Assembly: GCF_003014485.1 (NCBI RefSeq)
Contig: NZ_PYGA01000005.1
Span: 62,001-126,000 of the forward strand
Source: Murinocardiopsis flavida
GTDB lineage: Bacteria; Actinomycetota; Actinomycetes; Streptosporangiales; Streptosporangiaceae
Length of the DNA: 64,000 nt
Reading direction: 5' to 3'
The position numbers were made by a program, and so were the translations under genes. Of this stretch, positions 25,588 through 33,837 are shown piece by piece (positions within the stretch are counted from its first letter, which is position 1; each line of letters begins with the position of its first letter). The notes beneath the pieces were generated by a model. That model did not search any database. It saw only the letters and a program-made list of their open reading frames with translations, and was not told the origin of the DNA.

Positions 25588-26253
25588 ATGCCGTCCTTCC
25601 TGCGGCGCGGCCCCGCCGCGCCCCTGCACCGCCCGGCGCTCGCCGCGGCGCGCCGGCGCAGGGCCGCCGGTGCCGCCTGCGCCGCGCTCGCCCTCGTCGG
25701 CGCGCTGCTGCTGATCCGCCCGCCGCCCGCCGCGACCGCCGAGGTGCTGGTCGCCGCCCGCGACCTCAACGCCCTCGCGCCGCTCTCCGGCGCCGACTTC
25801 GCCACCCGCAGCCAGGAGCGCGGCACCGTCCCCGACGGCGCGTTGCCGCCGACCGCACCGCCCCGCGGCGCGTCGCTGTCCGCCCCGATGCGCAAGGGCG
25901 AGGTGTTCACCGGGGCGCGCATCGCCGAGCCGCTCACCGCCGGCTACGGCGCCGCGCTGGTCGCCGCCCCCGTGCGCATCGCCGACCGCGGCACGGCCGC
26001 CCTGCTGCGCCCCGGCACCCGCGTCGACGTCATCGCGGCCGCGCAGGACCCCCTCGCCGCCGAGGTCGACGCCGATTCCGCCGCCACCGCCGAGGTCGTC
26101 GCCGCGGACCGCCCCGTGGTCGCTCTCCCCCGCGAGCAGGCCGGCGAGGGCGAGCCGGGCGCCCTCATCGTCATCGCCGCCACCCGCGAGGAGGCGCGGC
26201 GGTTGGCGATCGGCACACTCGCCGGGCGGCTCTCCGTTACCATCCGAGGTTGA
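25588..26253 (+). CDS. SAF-domain membrane protein, CpaB/RcpC-like
   Basis: The 221-residue protein has an arginine-rich N-terminus, one membrane helix (residues ~28-46, AGAACAALALVGALLLI) and an extracytoplasmic SAF domain beginning ATAEVLVAARDLNALAPLSGADFATRS. GALPPTAPPRGASLSAPMRKGEVF, a stretch resembling CpaB/RcpC, follows, then a C-terminal domain (RVDVIAAAQDP, LIVIAATREEARRLA). CpaB-like proteins belong to Flp/Tad pilus assembly, but stand-alone SAF proteins next to fmdB are widespread in actinobacteria without tad genes. No pilus gene is adjacent. The start ATG 25588 lacks a good ribosome binding site. Confidence 0.8.
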   Translation: MPSFLRRGPAAPLHRPALAAARRRRAAGAACAALALVGALLLIRPPPAATAEVLVAARDLNALAPLSGADFATRSQERGTVPDGALPPTAPPRGASLSAPMRKGEVFTGARIAEPLTAGYGAALVAAPVRIADRGTAALLRPGTRVDVIAAAQDPLAAEVDADSAATAEVVAADRPVVALPREQAGEGEPGALIVIAATREEARRLAIGTLAGRLSVTIRG

Positions 26254-26413
26254 CCGTTCACTCATGGCGGTGGACGGTGCCGCGATGCCGCCGGGCGCCC
26301 CTCCCCCACCGGGCCCGGCGCCCCGGCGGCACGGGCCGGCGCCCGCCCCCCGCGTTCCGCGCGGTGCGCGGCGCCCGACGACGACTCGACACGGTACGAA
26401 GGACGGAACAGGC

Positions 26414-26830
26414 ATGGACGGATTCAGGAGGTTCCTGCTCCAAGGGAACTTGGTGCAGCTCGCAGTGGCGGTGGTCATCGGCACCGTCTTCGCGCAGCTC
26501 ATCACCGCCTTCACCGAAGGCTTCATCACCCCGCTGCTCGGCATCTTCGGCGGCGTCCCGGAGTTCGGCAACGCGTCCTTCACCATCAACGGCAGCAAGT
26601 TCGTGTGGGGGCCGTTCGTCGACGCCGCCATCACCTTCGTGCTGACGGCGGCGGTCCTGTACTTCGTGGTGGTGCTGCCCACTACCAAGCTGATGGACCG
26701 CTTCGCGCGCAAGGAGGAGGCCACCCACCGGCCGTGCCCCGAGTGCATGAGCGAGATCGACAAGGCGGCGACCCGCTGCGCGTACTGCACCACGGAGGTG
26801 ACCCCCGAGGTCACGATGCCCACGCCCTGA
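26414..26830 (+). CDS. mscL: Large-conductance mechanosensitive channel MscL with C-terminal zinc ribbon
   Basis: MscL opens under membrane tension to release solutes on osmotic downshock. The 138-residue protein starts MDGFRRFLLQGNLVQLAVAVVIG, with the N-terminal amphipathic segment and TM1. After a periplasmic loop (FTINGSKFVWGPFVDAAI) comes TM2 (TFVLTAAVLYFVVVLP). The usual C-terminal charged helix is replaced by RPCPECMSEIDKAATRCAYC, two CxxC pairs forming a probable rubredoxin-type zinc knuckle. ATG 26414 is chosen by homology; the frame is open further upstream. A long perfect hairpin follows. Confidence 0.93.
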   Translation: MDGFRRFLLQGNLVQLAVAVVIGTVFAQLITAFTEGFITPLLGIFGGVPEFGNASFTINGSKFVWGPFVDAAITFVLTAAVLYFVVVLPTTKLMDRFARKEEATHRPCPECMSEIDKAATRCAYCTTEVTPEVTMPTP

Positions 26831-26836
26831 ACACCC

Positions 26837-26874
26837 CGCTGCGCGGCGGCCCTGCGCGGGGCCGCCGCGCAGCG
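26837..26874. terminator. Hairpin between mscL and the M15 peptidase gene
   Basis: A perfect 16-bp inverted repeat (CGCTGCGCGGCGGCCC at 26837-26852, complement at 26859-26874) with a six-base loop lies between convergent stop codons. Stem strength suggests a bidirectional terminator despite the lack of T-runs. Confidence 0.7.
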
Positions 26875-26885
26875 CACGCCGCGCG

Positions 26886-28019
26886 CTACTCGGTCTTGTA
26901 CTCCCAGTGCCACGGCTCGTACGGGCTGGAGTAGGCCCATTGCGGGTGGAACCAGCCGAACTCGGTGGAGTTCGCCTCAAGCCAGTTGAACTGGGGTGTC
27001 CCCTCGTTCTGCACGCCGCCGCACAGGTCGACCGCCTGGCCGAGGCCGTGGTTGCTGGTGCCGGGGACCGCCGCGTTGCCGGGAGGCTGCTCGGAGTAGA
27101 CCCGCTGCTGGTTGGCGAGGTCGCGGTAGGAGCTGGTCAGGCAGATGTCGGTGCCGAACTCCTCGTTGTACGCCTCGTTCATCTTGAGGAAGTCGATGGC
27201 GGCGTCGGCGCGGAGCTTGTGGTCGCCCTCGTGCAGCTTGCACAGGGCGTCCTGCGGGAGGAGGCCGTTGGGGTAGTCGGCCGCCGCGGCGCCCTTGTCG
27301 GGGTCGCATTCGACGCCCGCCTCGTACGCCTCGACGGACAGGCCGCGGTCCTTCAACTCCTTGAGGAGCTTGTCCGTGCTGGTCTTAGACTGCTTCTTCA
27401 GCTTGTCGAGGTCGTCCTTGAGCTCGACCTTCTCCAACTGGGTGGACGACTGGAGGTCCTGGGCCTTGGTCGTGTACCCCTGCTGCTGCCGCTTGAGGCC
27501 GTTGGCCTCCTCCAGCAGCGCCTCCTGGTTCTCCGAGAGCTTGAGGACGTGCGACTCGGCCTGGAGGTCGGAGGTGATCGACCCGGAGGTCACCAGGCTC
27601 GCGGCGCCGACGTCGGGCTGCTTGTACATGGTGACGGCGAGCTTGGCCAGCGGCTCGCGCATGTCGGAGAGCTTCAGTTCGGTCTGCTGCAACTTGTGCA
27701 GGGTCTTGACCAGGTCGTCCTGGGCGTTCTCCAGGGCCTTCTCGCGCTTGGTGTACGCCTTGGTGGCCTTCTCCAGCTCGTCCTTCGACTTCTCCGCCCG
27801 GTCCTTCAAAGACTTCAGGTCGTTGTCGGCGTAGGCGGCGTCGCCGGCCGGGTCGAAGGCCGTCTGCGCGCCGGGGATCAGGAAGAGCGCGAACACCAGG
27901 ACCATGCACACACCGAAGGCGAGCCGCGCGCGGGACACGGGGCGCGGCTCTGCGGCGGGCGAAATCCCGCCTGGCGACCCGGCGGAACCCCGCCGCGTCG
28001 AACCGGGAACGAAGGGCAC
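26886..28019 (-). CDS. Exported M15-family D-alanyl-D-alanine carboxypeptidase (VanY-like) with coiled coil
   Basis: This 377-residue cell-wall enzyme should trim the terminal D-Ala of peptidoglycan stems outside the membrane. Residues ~30-65 form a signal peptide or anchor (RARLAFGVCMVLVFALFLIPG, then AYADNDLKSL). A long coiled coil of roughly 170 residues (KDRAEKSKDELEKATKAYTK onward) resembles the regulatory coiled coils of RipA/FtsX-linked hydrolases. The catalytic domain has LTSSYRDLANQQRVY, the zinc ligands in GTSNHGLGQAVDLC and EPWHWEY. The GTG start has GGAGG eight bases upstream. The coiled coil suggests control by a partner at the membrane (inference). Confidence 0.92.
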   Translation of the reverse strand: MPFVPGSTRRGSAGSPGGISPAAEPRPVSRARLAFGVCMVLVFALFLIPGAQTAFDPAGDAAYADNDLKSLKDRAEKSKDELEKATKAYTKREKALENAQDDLVKTLHKLQQTELKLSDMREPLAKLAVTMYKQPDVGAASLVTSGSITSDLQAESHVLKLSENQEALLEEANGLKRQQQGYTTKAQDLQSSTQLEKVELKDDLDKLKKQSKTSTDKLLKELKDRGLSVEAYEAGVECDPDKGAAAADYPNGLLPQDALCKLHEGDHKLRADAAIDFLKMNEAYNEEFGTDICLTSSYRDLANQQRVYSEQPPGNAAVPGTSNHGLGQAVDLCGGVQNEGTPQFNWLEANSTEFGWFHPQWAYSSPYEPWHWEYKTE

Positions 28020-28321
28020 CTGGTTTTCCTCCGACTGCCTCTCCTCGATAACGCCTGGCCGCCACGCAACGTACTACATGTCCACAACCGGACGGACTCT
28101 CGCGAAGGCGCGGGCCCAGCGCCGCGCGCGGTACCGCGCGGCGGGATCGTCGCACCATGGGCCCGTCACGCGGAGTGCCGACCCGGTTCGCCGCCACGGC
28201 GCACCGGCGCCTCCCAGTGATCAAGCTCACCGGCGATCAACGCCAACCTTACCCGTCCCACCGGAGTCGCCTTCCCGTCCCGCACCACCATCGCGCCTCC
28301 GCTACCCTTGAACCACGATCC
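28020..28321. other. Intergenic region between the M15 gene and tRNA-Arg
   Basis: About 300 bases with no supported gene. They must include the promoter of the minus-strand M15 gene and that of the plus-strand tRNA. No clear promoter hexamers or repeats were found. Confidence 0.4.
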
Positions 28322-28397
28322 GGCCTCATAGCTCAGGGGACAGAGCACCGCTCTCCTAAAGCGGGTGCCGCAGGTTCGAATCCTGCTGGGGCCACCA
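28322..28397 (+). tRNA. tRNA-Arg (anticodon CCT)
   Basis: The cloverleaf is complete: acceptor GGCCTCA with TGGGGCC, D arm GCTC-AGGGGACA-GAGC, anticodon stem CCGCT/AGCGG with loop CTCCTAA (anticodon CCT, reading AGG), T arm GCAGG-TTCGAAT-CCTGC and discriminator A at 28394. The following CCA (28395-28397) may be encoded or coincidental. Confidence 0.96.
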
Positions 28398-28532
28398 CCG
28401 CGACCTGCGTGCATGACGAAGGAGTCCGCCCTTTCCGGTGTGCTCAGTCTCAGTTTCAGTCTCAATGGTCACCGGCGTCTGCCGCACGTCCCCCGACCAG
28501 GAACCGGCCGGGCAGGGCGTGGCGACCGCACG

Positions 28533-28867
28533 TCAGTGCGCACCGGCGGCCCCGGCACGCGGGTCCCAGGCTCCCGTTGCGGCGGTCGTGCGGGCGTACT
28601 CGGCGAAGTCGCGGGGTGATCGGCCGAGGACGCGCCGCACCGTGTCGGTCACGGCCGCCCTGCGGCCGTCGAGGACCCCGGCCATCAGGTCGGCCAGTTG
28701 CGTCGCGATCTCGGCGACGGCTGCCGCGAAGGTGAGCAGCCGCGGCCCGGTGACCTCGTGGATCCGGCCGGCAGCGCGACCACACCGGACCGGACCTGTT
28801 CGACGAGGACGGCCTCGCTGAAGTTCTGCGTAGTGCACCCCGCCCGAACGACGGTCCACTTGCTGGA
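28533..28867 (-). pseudogene. NmrA-family NAD(P)-binding protein remnant
   Basis: Two frames on the minus strand carry consecutive pieces of an NmrA-like reductase. One (28867 to ~28770) reads KWTVVRAGCTTQNFSEAVLV and then VRSGVVALPAG. The other (~28760 to 28533) reads HEVTGPRLLTFAAAVAEIA, then TQLADLMAGVLDGRRAAVTDTV and LGRSPRDFAEYARTTAATGAW. Family members have about 30 residues between ALPAG and the TGPRLLTF strand and about 35 between VAEIA and the LAELxxEVLDGR helix. Both are missing here and the frame shifts between pieces. The N-terminal Rossmann half is absent. This is a decayed gene with at least two deletions. Confidence 0.75.
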
Positions 28868-29000
28868 CCTCCTGCTGCTCGGCGCCGTCCGCGCATGGTC
28901 GTCCCGGCCCGGCGCCGGCACGCCGGCCCGGGCCGACGGCGACCCCGTCGTCGGCATCAGCCCGCGGCAGCACCGCGCGCGATGACACGCCGGCTCCGGG

Positions 29001-29786
29001 CTATATCGCGGAGCCGTCGGTGCCGACGACGACCACCTGCACGCCGTTCGCGCGAAACGGCGCGAGCGCGGACGGCTCGGCCGCGGCGTCGGTCACCAGT
29101 GTCCAGCGCTCCGGCATCCGCGCCCACGCGTGGAAGGGCCGCCGCCCCAGCTTGGCCGCGTGGACCAGCAGGTAGACCGCGTCGGAACGGCGGGTCATCA
29201 GCTCCTTGAGCCGGGTCTGCTGGAGGCTCGCCTCGCAAATTCCGTCGTCGGCGGTGACGCCGTCGGCGCCGAGGAACACGCGGTCGAACGTCATGCGGCT
29301 GAGCGCCGCCTCGGCGAGCGGTCCGACGAATCCGGCGCTGAGCCGGCGCAGTGTGCCGCCGAGGCATTCGACGTGCACGCGTTCGGCGCCGGCCAGCTCC
29401 TCGAGCACGGTCATGCCGGTCGTCGCCACCGTGAGGTCGCGCGCGCCCCGCAGCTCGTGCGCGAGCGCGCCGACGGTCGACCCGGCGTCCAGCAGGACCG
29501 TCTCCCCCGCGCCGACCTGCGCCGCGGCCCACTTCGCGATGGCGCTCTTCGCCTCGAACGCCTCCCCCAGGCGCTGCCGCAGGGACGCCTCGGGGTGGGC
29601 GACGATCGCCATTGCGCCGCCGTAGGTCCGCGCGAGTTCCCCCGCGGACTCCAGTTGGGCGAGGTCGCGGCGGATGGTGGAGGGGGTCACGTCGAAGGTG
29701 GCCGAGAGTTCCTCGACACTGGCGAGACCGGAGGTGGTGGCGAGCCTGACGATCGCCTCGCGCCGGGCCTGTGTTCCACGGGGCAT
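29001..29786 (-). CDS. DeoR family transcriptional repressor
   Basis: The 261-residue protein has an N-terminal DeoR winged helix (RREAIVRLATTSGLASVEEL, then FDVTPSTIRRDLAQLESAGELARTYGGA). The sugar-phosphate-sensing domain follows: LDAGSTVGALAHEL, FLGADGV, then a degenerate GICEASLQQTRLKELM and a terminal D-domain. DeoR repressors usually sense a phosphorylated intermediate of the pathway they control. It starts ten bases after the pdxA stop codon on the same strand, so the two form an operon. The likely targets are its own operon and the divergent 31.3-43.3 kb operon, via the palindromes at 30849-31209 (inference). Confidence 0.93.
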   Translation of the reverse strand: MPRGTQARREAIVRLATTSGLASVEELSATFDVTPSTIRRDLAQLESAGELARTYGGAMAIVAHPEASLRQRLGEAFEAKSAIAKWAAAQVGAGETVLLDAGSTVGALAHELRGARDLTVATTGMTVLEELAGAERVHVECLGGTLRRLSAGFVGPLAEAALSRMTFDRVFLGADGVTADDGICEASLQQTRLKELMTRRSDAVYLLVHAAKLGRRPFHAWARMPERWTLVTDAAAEPSALAPFRANGVQVVVVGTDGSAI

Positions 29787-29796
29787 CGGCGTCTAC

Positions 29797-30804
29797 TCAC
29801 TTCCTCGGCGGGGAGGGCGACAACTCGGCCGCCTGGCGCAGGGCCTCGATCATGCTACCGACACCGGCCCGGCCGGTCCCCGCGATGTCGAACGCCGTTC
29901 CGTGGTCGACCGACGTGCGGATCACCGGCAGGCCCACGGTGATGTTGACCCCGGCCTCGATGCCGAGGACCTTGACGGGGCCGTGCCCCTGATCGTGGTA
30001 CATCGCCACGATCAGGTCGTAGTCGCCCCGCCCGGCCAGGAAGAACGCGGTGTCGGCCGGCAGCGGCCCGCGGGCGTCGATCCCCGCGTCGTGGAGCCGC
30101 TCGATGGCGGGGGTGATCTTCGCGGCCTCCTCGCCGTAGCCGAAGAGCCCGTTCTCCCCGGCGTGCGGGTTGATGGCGCACACTCCGATGCGCGGCCGCG
30201 CGACCCCCGACCGCCGCAGCGCGTCGTCGCCCCGCCGCACCGTGCGCTCGACCAGGCCGGGCTCGATCCGGGCGACGGCGTCGATCAGGCCGATGTGCGT
30301 GGTGACGTGGATGACCTTCACCGTCGGCGTCGACAGCATCATCGACACCTCCTCGGTCCCGGTCAGGTGGGCCAGGAGTTCGGTGTGGCCGGGGAAGGCG
30401 TGGCCGCCCGCCCGCAGCGCCTCCTTGTTCAGGGGCGCCGTGCAGATCCCCTGCACCGCGCCGGAGACGGCCAACTCGGTGGCGACCCGGACGTAGTGGT
30501 AGGCGGCGTCGCCGGCAACGGGCGACACCTCGCCCCACGGCAGGTCCGGCGGCAGCAGGCCGAGGTCGACGACGTTGATCCGGCCGGGCGCGAACACGGC
30601 GTCGCCGACCGATTCGACGGCCGCGACCTCGGCCCGCTCGCCGCGCACGCGGAGCGCGCGGCGCAGCCGCTCGGCGTCGCCCACCACGATGGGCCGGCAG
30701 GCCAGGGCGGTCTCCTCCGCCAGCAGCGCGCCCACGGTGACCTCCGGGCCGACACCTGCGCCGTCGCCCATGGTGACGGCGAGGAACGGGGGGTCGTTGG
30801 TCAT
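29797..30804 (-). CDS. PdxA-family 4-phospho-hydroxyacid dehydrogenase (PdxA2-like)
   Basis: The 335-residue protein has the PdxA fold: FLAVTMGDGAGVGPEV at the N-terminus, TAPLNKEALRAGGHAFPGHTE, zinc-binding CAINPHAGENGLFG, then MYHDQGHGPVKVL and a final SVDHGTAFDIAGTG. PdxA proper oxidises 4-phosphohydroxy-L-threonine in vitamin B6 synthesis, but actinobacteria generally use the PdxST route. Location next to a DeoR regulator and a sugar-acid operon fits the PdxA2 branch, which oxidises and decarboxylates 4-phospho-D-threonate or 4-phospho-D-erythronate. No DUF1537 kinase, its usual partner, was found nearby, so the exact substrate stays open. It is divergent from the ABC importer operon. Confidence 0.88.
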   Translation of the reverse strand: MTNDPPFLAVTMGDGAGVGPEVTVGALLAEETALACRPIVVGDAERLRRALRVRGERAEVAAVESVGDAVFAPGRINVVDLGLLPPDLPWGEVSPVAGDAAYHYVRVATELAVSGAVQGICTAPLNKEALRAGGHAFPGHTELLAHLTGTEEVSMMLSTPTVKVIHVTTHIGLIDAVARIEPGLVERTVRRGDDALRRSGVARPRIGVCAINPHAGENGLFGYGEEAAKITPAIERLHDAGIDARGPLPADTAFFLAGRGDYDLIVAMYHDQGHGPVKVLGIEAGVNITVGLPVIRTSVDHGTAFDIAGTGRAGVGSMIEALRQAAELSPSPPRK

Positions 30805-30848
30805 GTGCAGCCTTCCACTCGGCCCGCGCCGACGGTGCGGACGTGATC

Positions 30849-30866
30849 GTTGCGTCGGTGCGCAAC
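30849..30866. promoter_or_regulatory. Palindromic site A, candidate DeoR operator
   Basis: GTTGCG-N6-CGCAAC is a perfect 6+6 inverted repeat, 45 bases upstream of the pdxA start. Its right half (GTGCGCAAC) resembles sites B and C. Confidence 0.5.
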
Positions 30867-30931
30867 CGGGAAAATGCCCTGGCGATGCGACGCGCGAGGA
30901 TCCTGCTTCACGCAGATCCCGATCACCGTAC

Positions 30932-30946
30932 TGCGCGTTGTGCGCA
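30932..30946. promoter_or_regulatory. Palindromic site B, candidate DeoR operator
   Basis: TGCGC-GTTGT-GCGCA is a perfect inverted repeat. With its next base it contains TTGTGCGCAA, the reverse complement of the TTGCGCACAA in site C. Confidence 0.5.
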
Positions 30947-31192
30947 AAAATCGAGACCCTGTCCGAAGATCGCCGCTTTCGGGGCGGCATCCCCCACAGC
31001 GCGGGAGAACCGCAGCGGACCGGCGGATCGGTTCGCTCCCCGCCCGCAAAATCCGCACTGAGCTGCGTTGTATCCGGTTCCCTCCGGATCCGGCCGCGCC
31101 GCGGTCGCACCCCTGGGATGTCCGCCGCCGACGGCAGGCACGCGTTCCCGTCGACACCTCTCCCACTCCGTGCGCGAGTCACGCCCGAACTC

Positions 31193-31209
31193 TTGCGCAC
31201 AACACGCAA
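31193..31209. promoter_or_regulatory. Palindromic site C, candidate DeoR operator
   Basis: TTGCG-N7-CGCAA is a perfect inverted repeat containing TTGCGCACAA, about 110 bases upstream of the importer operon. Three such sites in one divergent promoter region suggest cooperative binding by the nearby DeoR protein. Confidence 0.5.
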
Positions 31210-31317
31210 TCGTGTCATTGTGACGCAGGCAACAACCTCCGCGGTGCCGCCCCGGCACCCGAACCGCGGCGCTCTCCCCCACCGGTGAGCGCGATGGACG
31301 TGCACGGGAGGGCGACG

Positions 31318-32898
31318 ATGAGCCAGCACGGACCGCCGGGACTCTCCCGCCGCGCACTGCTGCGGCTGGGCGGCGCGGCGGGCGCGGCCGCGGCACTCGG
31401 CCCGCTCGGCGCATGCGCCGGGCCGACCGGGGCCCAATCGGCGGGGGCGATGACGCTCGCCCTCAACCGCTCCCTGGTGTCCCTCGACAACAAGCTGAAC
31501 CAGTTCGACGCCGCCGTGACCGTGCAGCGCGCGGTCCGGCAGGCGCTGACCCGGATCGGCCCCGATCTCACCCCCGAACCGGTGCTGGCCGACCGCTTCG
31601 AACTCACCGCACCCACGGAGTGGACCGTCCGGCTGCGCAAGGGCGTCCACTACTCCGACGGCAGCCCCGTGCTGGTGCGCGACGTCGCCACGGCGCTGTC
31701 GATGTACAAGCAGGTCAGCGGGTCGTTCCTGGCCTCCTTCTTCCCCGAGTGGCCGCAGGTCGAGGAGGTCGACGACCGGGTCTTCCTGCTGCACACCGAG
31801 CGCCCCCTGCCGGTCCTGGACTACCTGATGGCCAACATCCTCATCACCCCGGGCGACGCCAACGAGGCGGCGGAGCTGCCGTCGGGCATCGGATCGGGTC
31901 CCTACGTCGTGACGGCCGCGAACCGCGGCACCGGCACCTACACGCTCGAACGCAACGACCGCTACTGGGGAGCGCGCCGGCCGGCCGTCCCGACGGTCGA
32001 CGTCCGGTTCCTGCCCGAGGAGTCCAGCCGGGTGGTCTCGCTGCGCGGCGGCGAGGTGGACGTGATCGACACGATCTCCCCCGACTCCGCCGAGCAGCTC
32101 ACGGGGTTGCCCGACATCGCGATGGACAGCGTCCCCGGCACCCGGATCAACCAGCTCTTCTACAACTTCCGCAAGCCCGACGACCACCCGCTGTCCGACG
32201 TCCGGGTCCGCGAGGCCCTCACCTTCGCGATCGACGGGCGGACCCTCGTGGACGACGTCCTGGTCGGCTCGGTCACCCAGGCCGACGGGGTGGTGTCGGG
32301 CGCCCTCACCGGCGCCGTCGCCACCGGCGCCTACGTCCACGACCCGCGCAAGGCGCGCGGGCTCCTGGCCGCCGCCGGGATCGGCCCCGGCGACCTGACG
32401 CTGAAGCTGATCTGGGAGACCGGCGAGTTCGCCGGCGACACCACGGTCATGGAGGCCGTCCTCCAGATGCTCAAGGACGCGGGCGTCGGCGTCACGCTCC
32501 AGCAGTTCGAACCCGGCGGCGACATCCCGCAGTGGCGGCAGGGCCGCGGCGGCGACTGGGACGTCATCGGCAACGGGTTCGCCAGCCCCACCGGGCTCGC
32601 GCTGGCGACCGTGCAGGGCATGTTCGGCGGCACCGCGGAGAAGGAGAAGACCCGCGACACCTACCAGGGCTACGTCGTCCCCGAGGTCACCGACATCCTC
32701 GACCGCGCCTACGACGAGACCGACCCGAAGGCGCGGCAGGAACTCGCGGCACAGGCCCAGCACGCGGTCTGGCGGACGTGGCCGTGCCTGTGGGCGTTCG
32801 TGCCCAACTCGGTGCTGGCGCGGCGGCGGCGCGTCCGCGGCCTGGCCCTCGAAGCGAGCAACTCCTACGACCTCGCCGCGACGCGGTTGGAGGGGTGA
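31318..32898 (+). CDS. ABC importer substrate-binding lipoprotein, family 5 (peptide/nickel/sugar type)
   Basis: The 526-residue binding protein begins with a Tat lipoprotein signal: SRRALLRLGGAAG, a hydrophobic core and the lipobox LGAC (Cys ~31), so it is exported folded and lipid-anchored. The SBP_bac_5 fold is recognisable in LADRFELTAPTEWTVRLRKG, VHYSDGSPV, GSGPYVV, and VREALTFAIDGRTLVDDVL. The start is ATG 31318 with GGAGG seven bases upstream. Despite the peptide label, many family 5 systems carry oligosaccharides or sugar acids, which fits the enzymes downstream. It is followed after three bases by the permease genes. Confidence 0.93.
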   Translation: MSQHGPPGLSRRALLRLGGAAGAAAALGPLGACAGPTGAQSAGAMTLALNRSLVSLDNKLNQFDAAVTVQRAVRQALTRIGPDLTPEPVLADRFELTAPTEWTVRLRKGVHYSDGSPVLVRDVATALSMYKQVSGSFLASFFPEWPQVEEVDDRVFLLHTERPLPVLDYLMANILITPGDANEAAELPSGIGSGPYVVTAANRGTGTYTLERNDRYWGARRPAVPTVDVRFLPEESSRVVSLRGGEVDVIDTISPDSAEQLTGLPDIAMDSVPGTRINQLFYNFRKPDDHPLSDVRVREALTFAIDGRTLVDDVLVGSVTQADGVVSGALTGAVATGAYVHDPRKARGLLAAAGIGPGDLTLKLIWETGEFAGDTTVMEAVLQMLKDAGVGVTLQQFEPGGDIPQWRQGRGGDWDVIGNGFASPTGLALATVQGMFGGTAEKEKTRDTYQGYVVPEVTDILDRAYDETDPKARQELAAQAQHAVWRTWPCLWAFVPNSVLARRRRVRGLALEASNSYDLAATRLEG

Positions 32899-32901
32899 CC
32901 C

Positions 32902-33837
32902 ATGGTCCGCTACATCCTGCGCCGCCTCGGGCAGAGCGCCCTGACGGTGTTCCTCACGGTCTCCGCGGTGTTCGTGCTGATCCGGCTGGCGCCCGGCGAC
33001 CCGGCCGCGTCGTTCGCCGGACCGATGGCGACCACAGAGGACCTCGCCCGCGTCCGCGAGCAGTTCGGCCTGGACCAGCCGCTGCCCACCCAGTACCTGG
33101 TGTTCGTCAGGGACATGCTGACCGGGAACCTGGGCACCTCCTACTCCTTCCAGGCGCCGGCGTTCGACGTCGTCATCGCGCGGCTGCCGTACACGACCAC
33201 GCTCGCGACGTCGGCGATCCTCGTCACCGCGTTCGCCGCGATCCCGCTCGGCGTGTGGATGGCGCGGCGCGCCGACACCCGGCGCGAGGCCGGTGTGAAC
33301 GTCGCGGGGATCGCCGCCCAGTCGATGCCCGAGTTCTGGAGCGGCGTCATGCTGCTCACGGTGTTCGCCGTCCTGTTCCCGGTCCTGCCGGCCTCGGGCT
33401 TCGCCACCTGGTCCGGGATCGTGCTCCCGACCATCACCGTCGCGCTCCTCCAGGTCGCGCTGATCTCGCGGCTCGTCCGCCGCGAGATGGGCGCGAACCT
33501 CGCGGCCCCCTACCTCGTGGCGGCCCGCTCCCGCGGCGTCTCCGAACGCGCGCTGACATGGCGCTACGCGATCCCGAACTCCGCGATCCCGGTCCTCACC
33601 GCGCTGGGCACCCGCTTCGCGGCCATGCTGAACGGCGTGGTCGTCGTGGAGGTCGTGTTCGCCTGGCCGGGTGTCGGGTCGCTCGTCGTCCGCGCCCTGG
33701 AGACGCGCGACTACCCGCTGATCCAGGCGACCGTGCTCGTGACCGCGGGCCTGGCGGTCCTCGTCCAGCTCCTCATCGACCTCGCGTACCCGCTCCTCGA
33801 TCCCCGGGTCCGCATCGGGAAGGCGGTCCGACGATGA
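32902..33837 (+). CDS. ABC importer permease, DppB type
   Basis: The 311-residue inner-membrane subunit begins MVRYILRRLGQSALTVFLTV, the classic DppB/OppB start. It contains LIRLAPGDPA, six hydrophobic segments and the EAA-loop region LVRREMGANLAAPYLVAARSRG that contacts the ATPases. It pairs with the next permease. Its stop overlaps the next start by four bases. Confidence 0.95.
   Translation: MVRYILRRLGQSALTVFLTVSAVFVLIRLAPGDPAASFAGPMATTEDLARVREQFGLDQPLPTQYLVFVRDMLTGNLGTSYSFQAPAFDVVIARLPYTTTLATSAILVTAFAAIPLGVWMARRADTRREAGVNVAGIAAQSMPEFWSGVMLLTVFAVLFPVLPASGFATWSGIVLPTITVALLQVALISRLVRREMGANLAAPYLVAARSRGVSERALTWRYAIPNSAIPVLTALGTRFAAMLNGVVVVEVVFAWPGVGSLVVRALETRDYPLIQATVLVTAGLAVLVQLLIDLAYPLLDPRVRIGKAVRR

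Larger units (their letters stand above)
30805..31317. other. Divergent regulatory region between pdxA and the importer operon
   Basis: These 513 bases hold no gene. They contain three related palindromes (sites A, B and C) built on TTGYGCGCAA-like halves and are less GC-rich than surrounding genes. The promoters of both operons must lie here. Confidence 0.6.

Noticed and set aside
28436-28490. CAGTCTCA direct repeat and CCGGTG...CACCGG arms after tRNA-Arg
   Set aside because: The repeat is short and low-complexity and the loop too long for a terminator. No attachment-site duplicate or integrase was found nearby.
29797-30804. Vitamin B6 synthesis role for the PdxA homologue
   Set aside because: No other pdx genes are near, and the gene is bound to a DeoR repressor and a catabolic operon, which favours the PdxA2-type catabolic branch.
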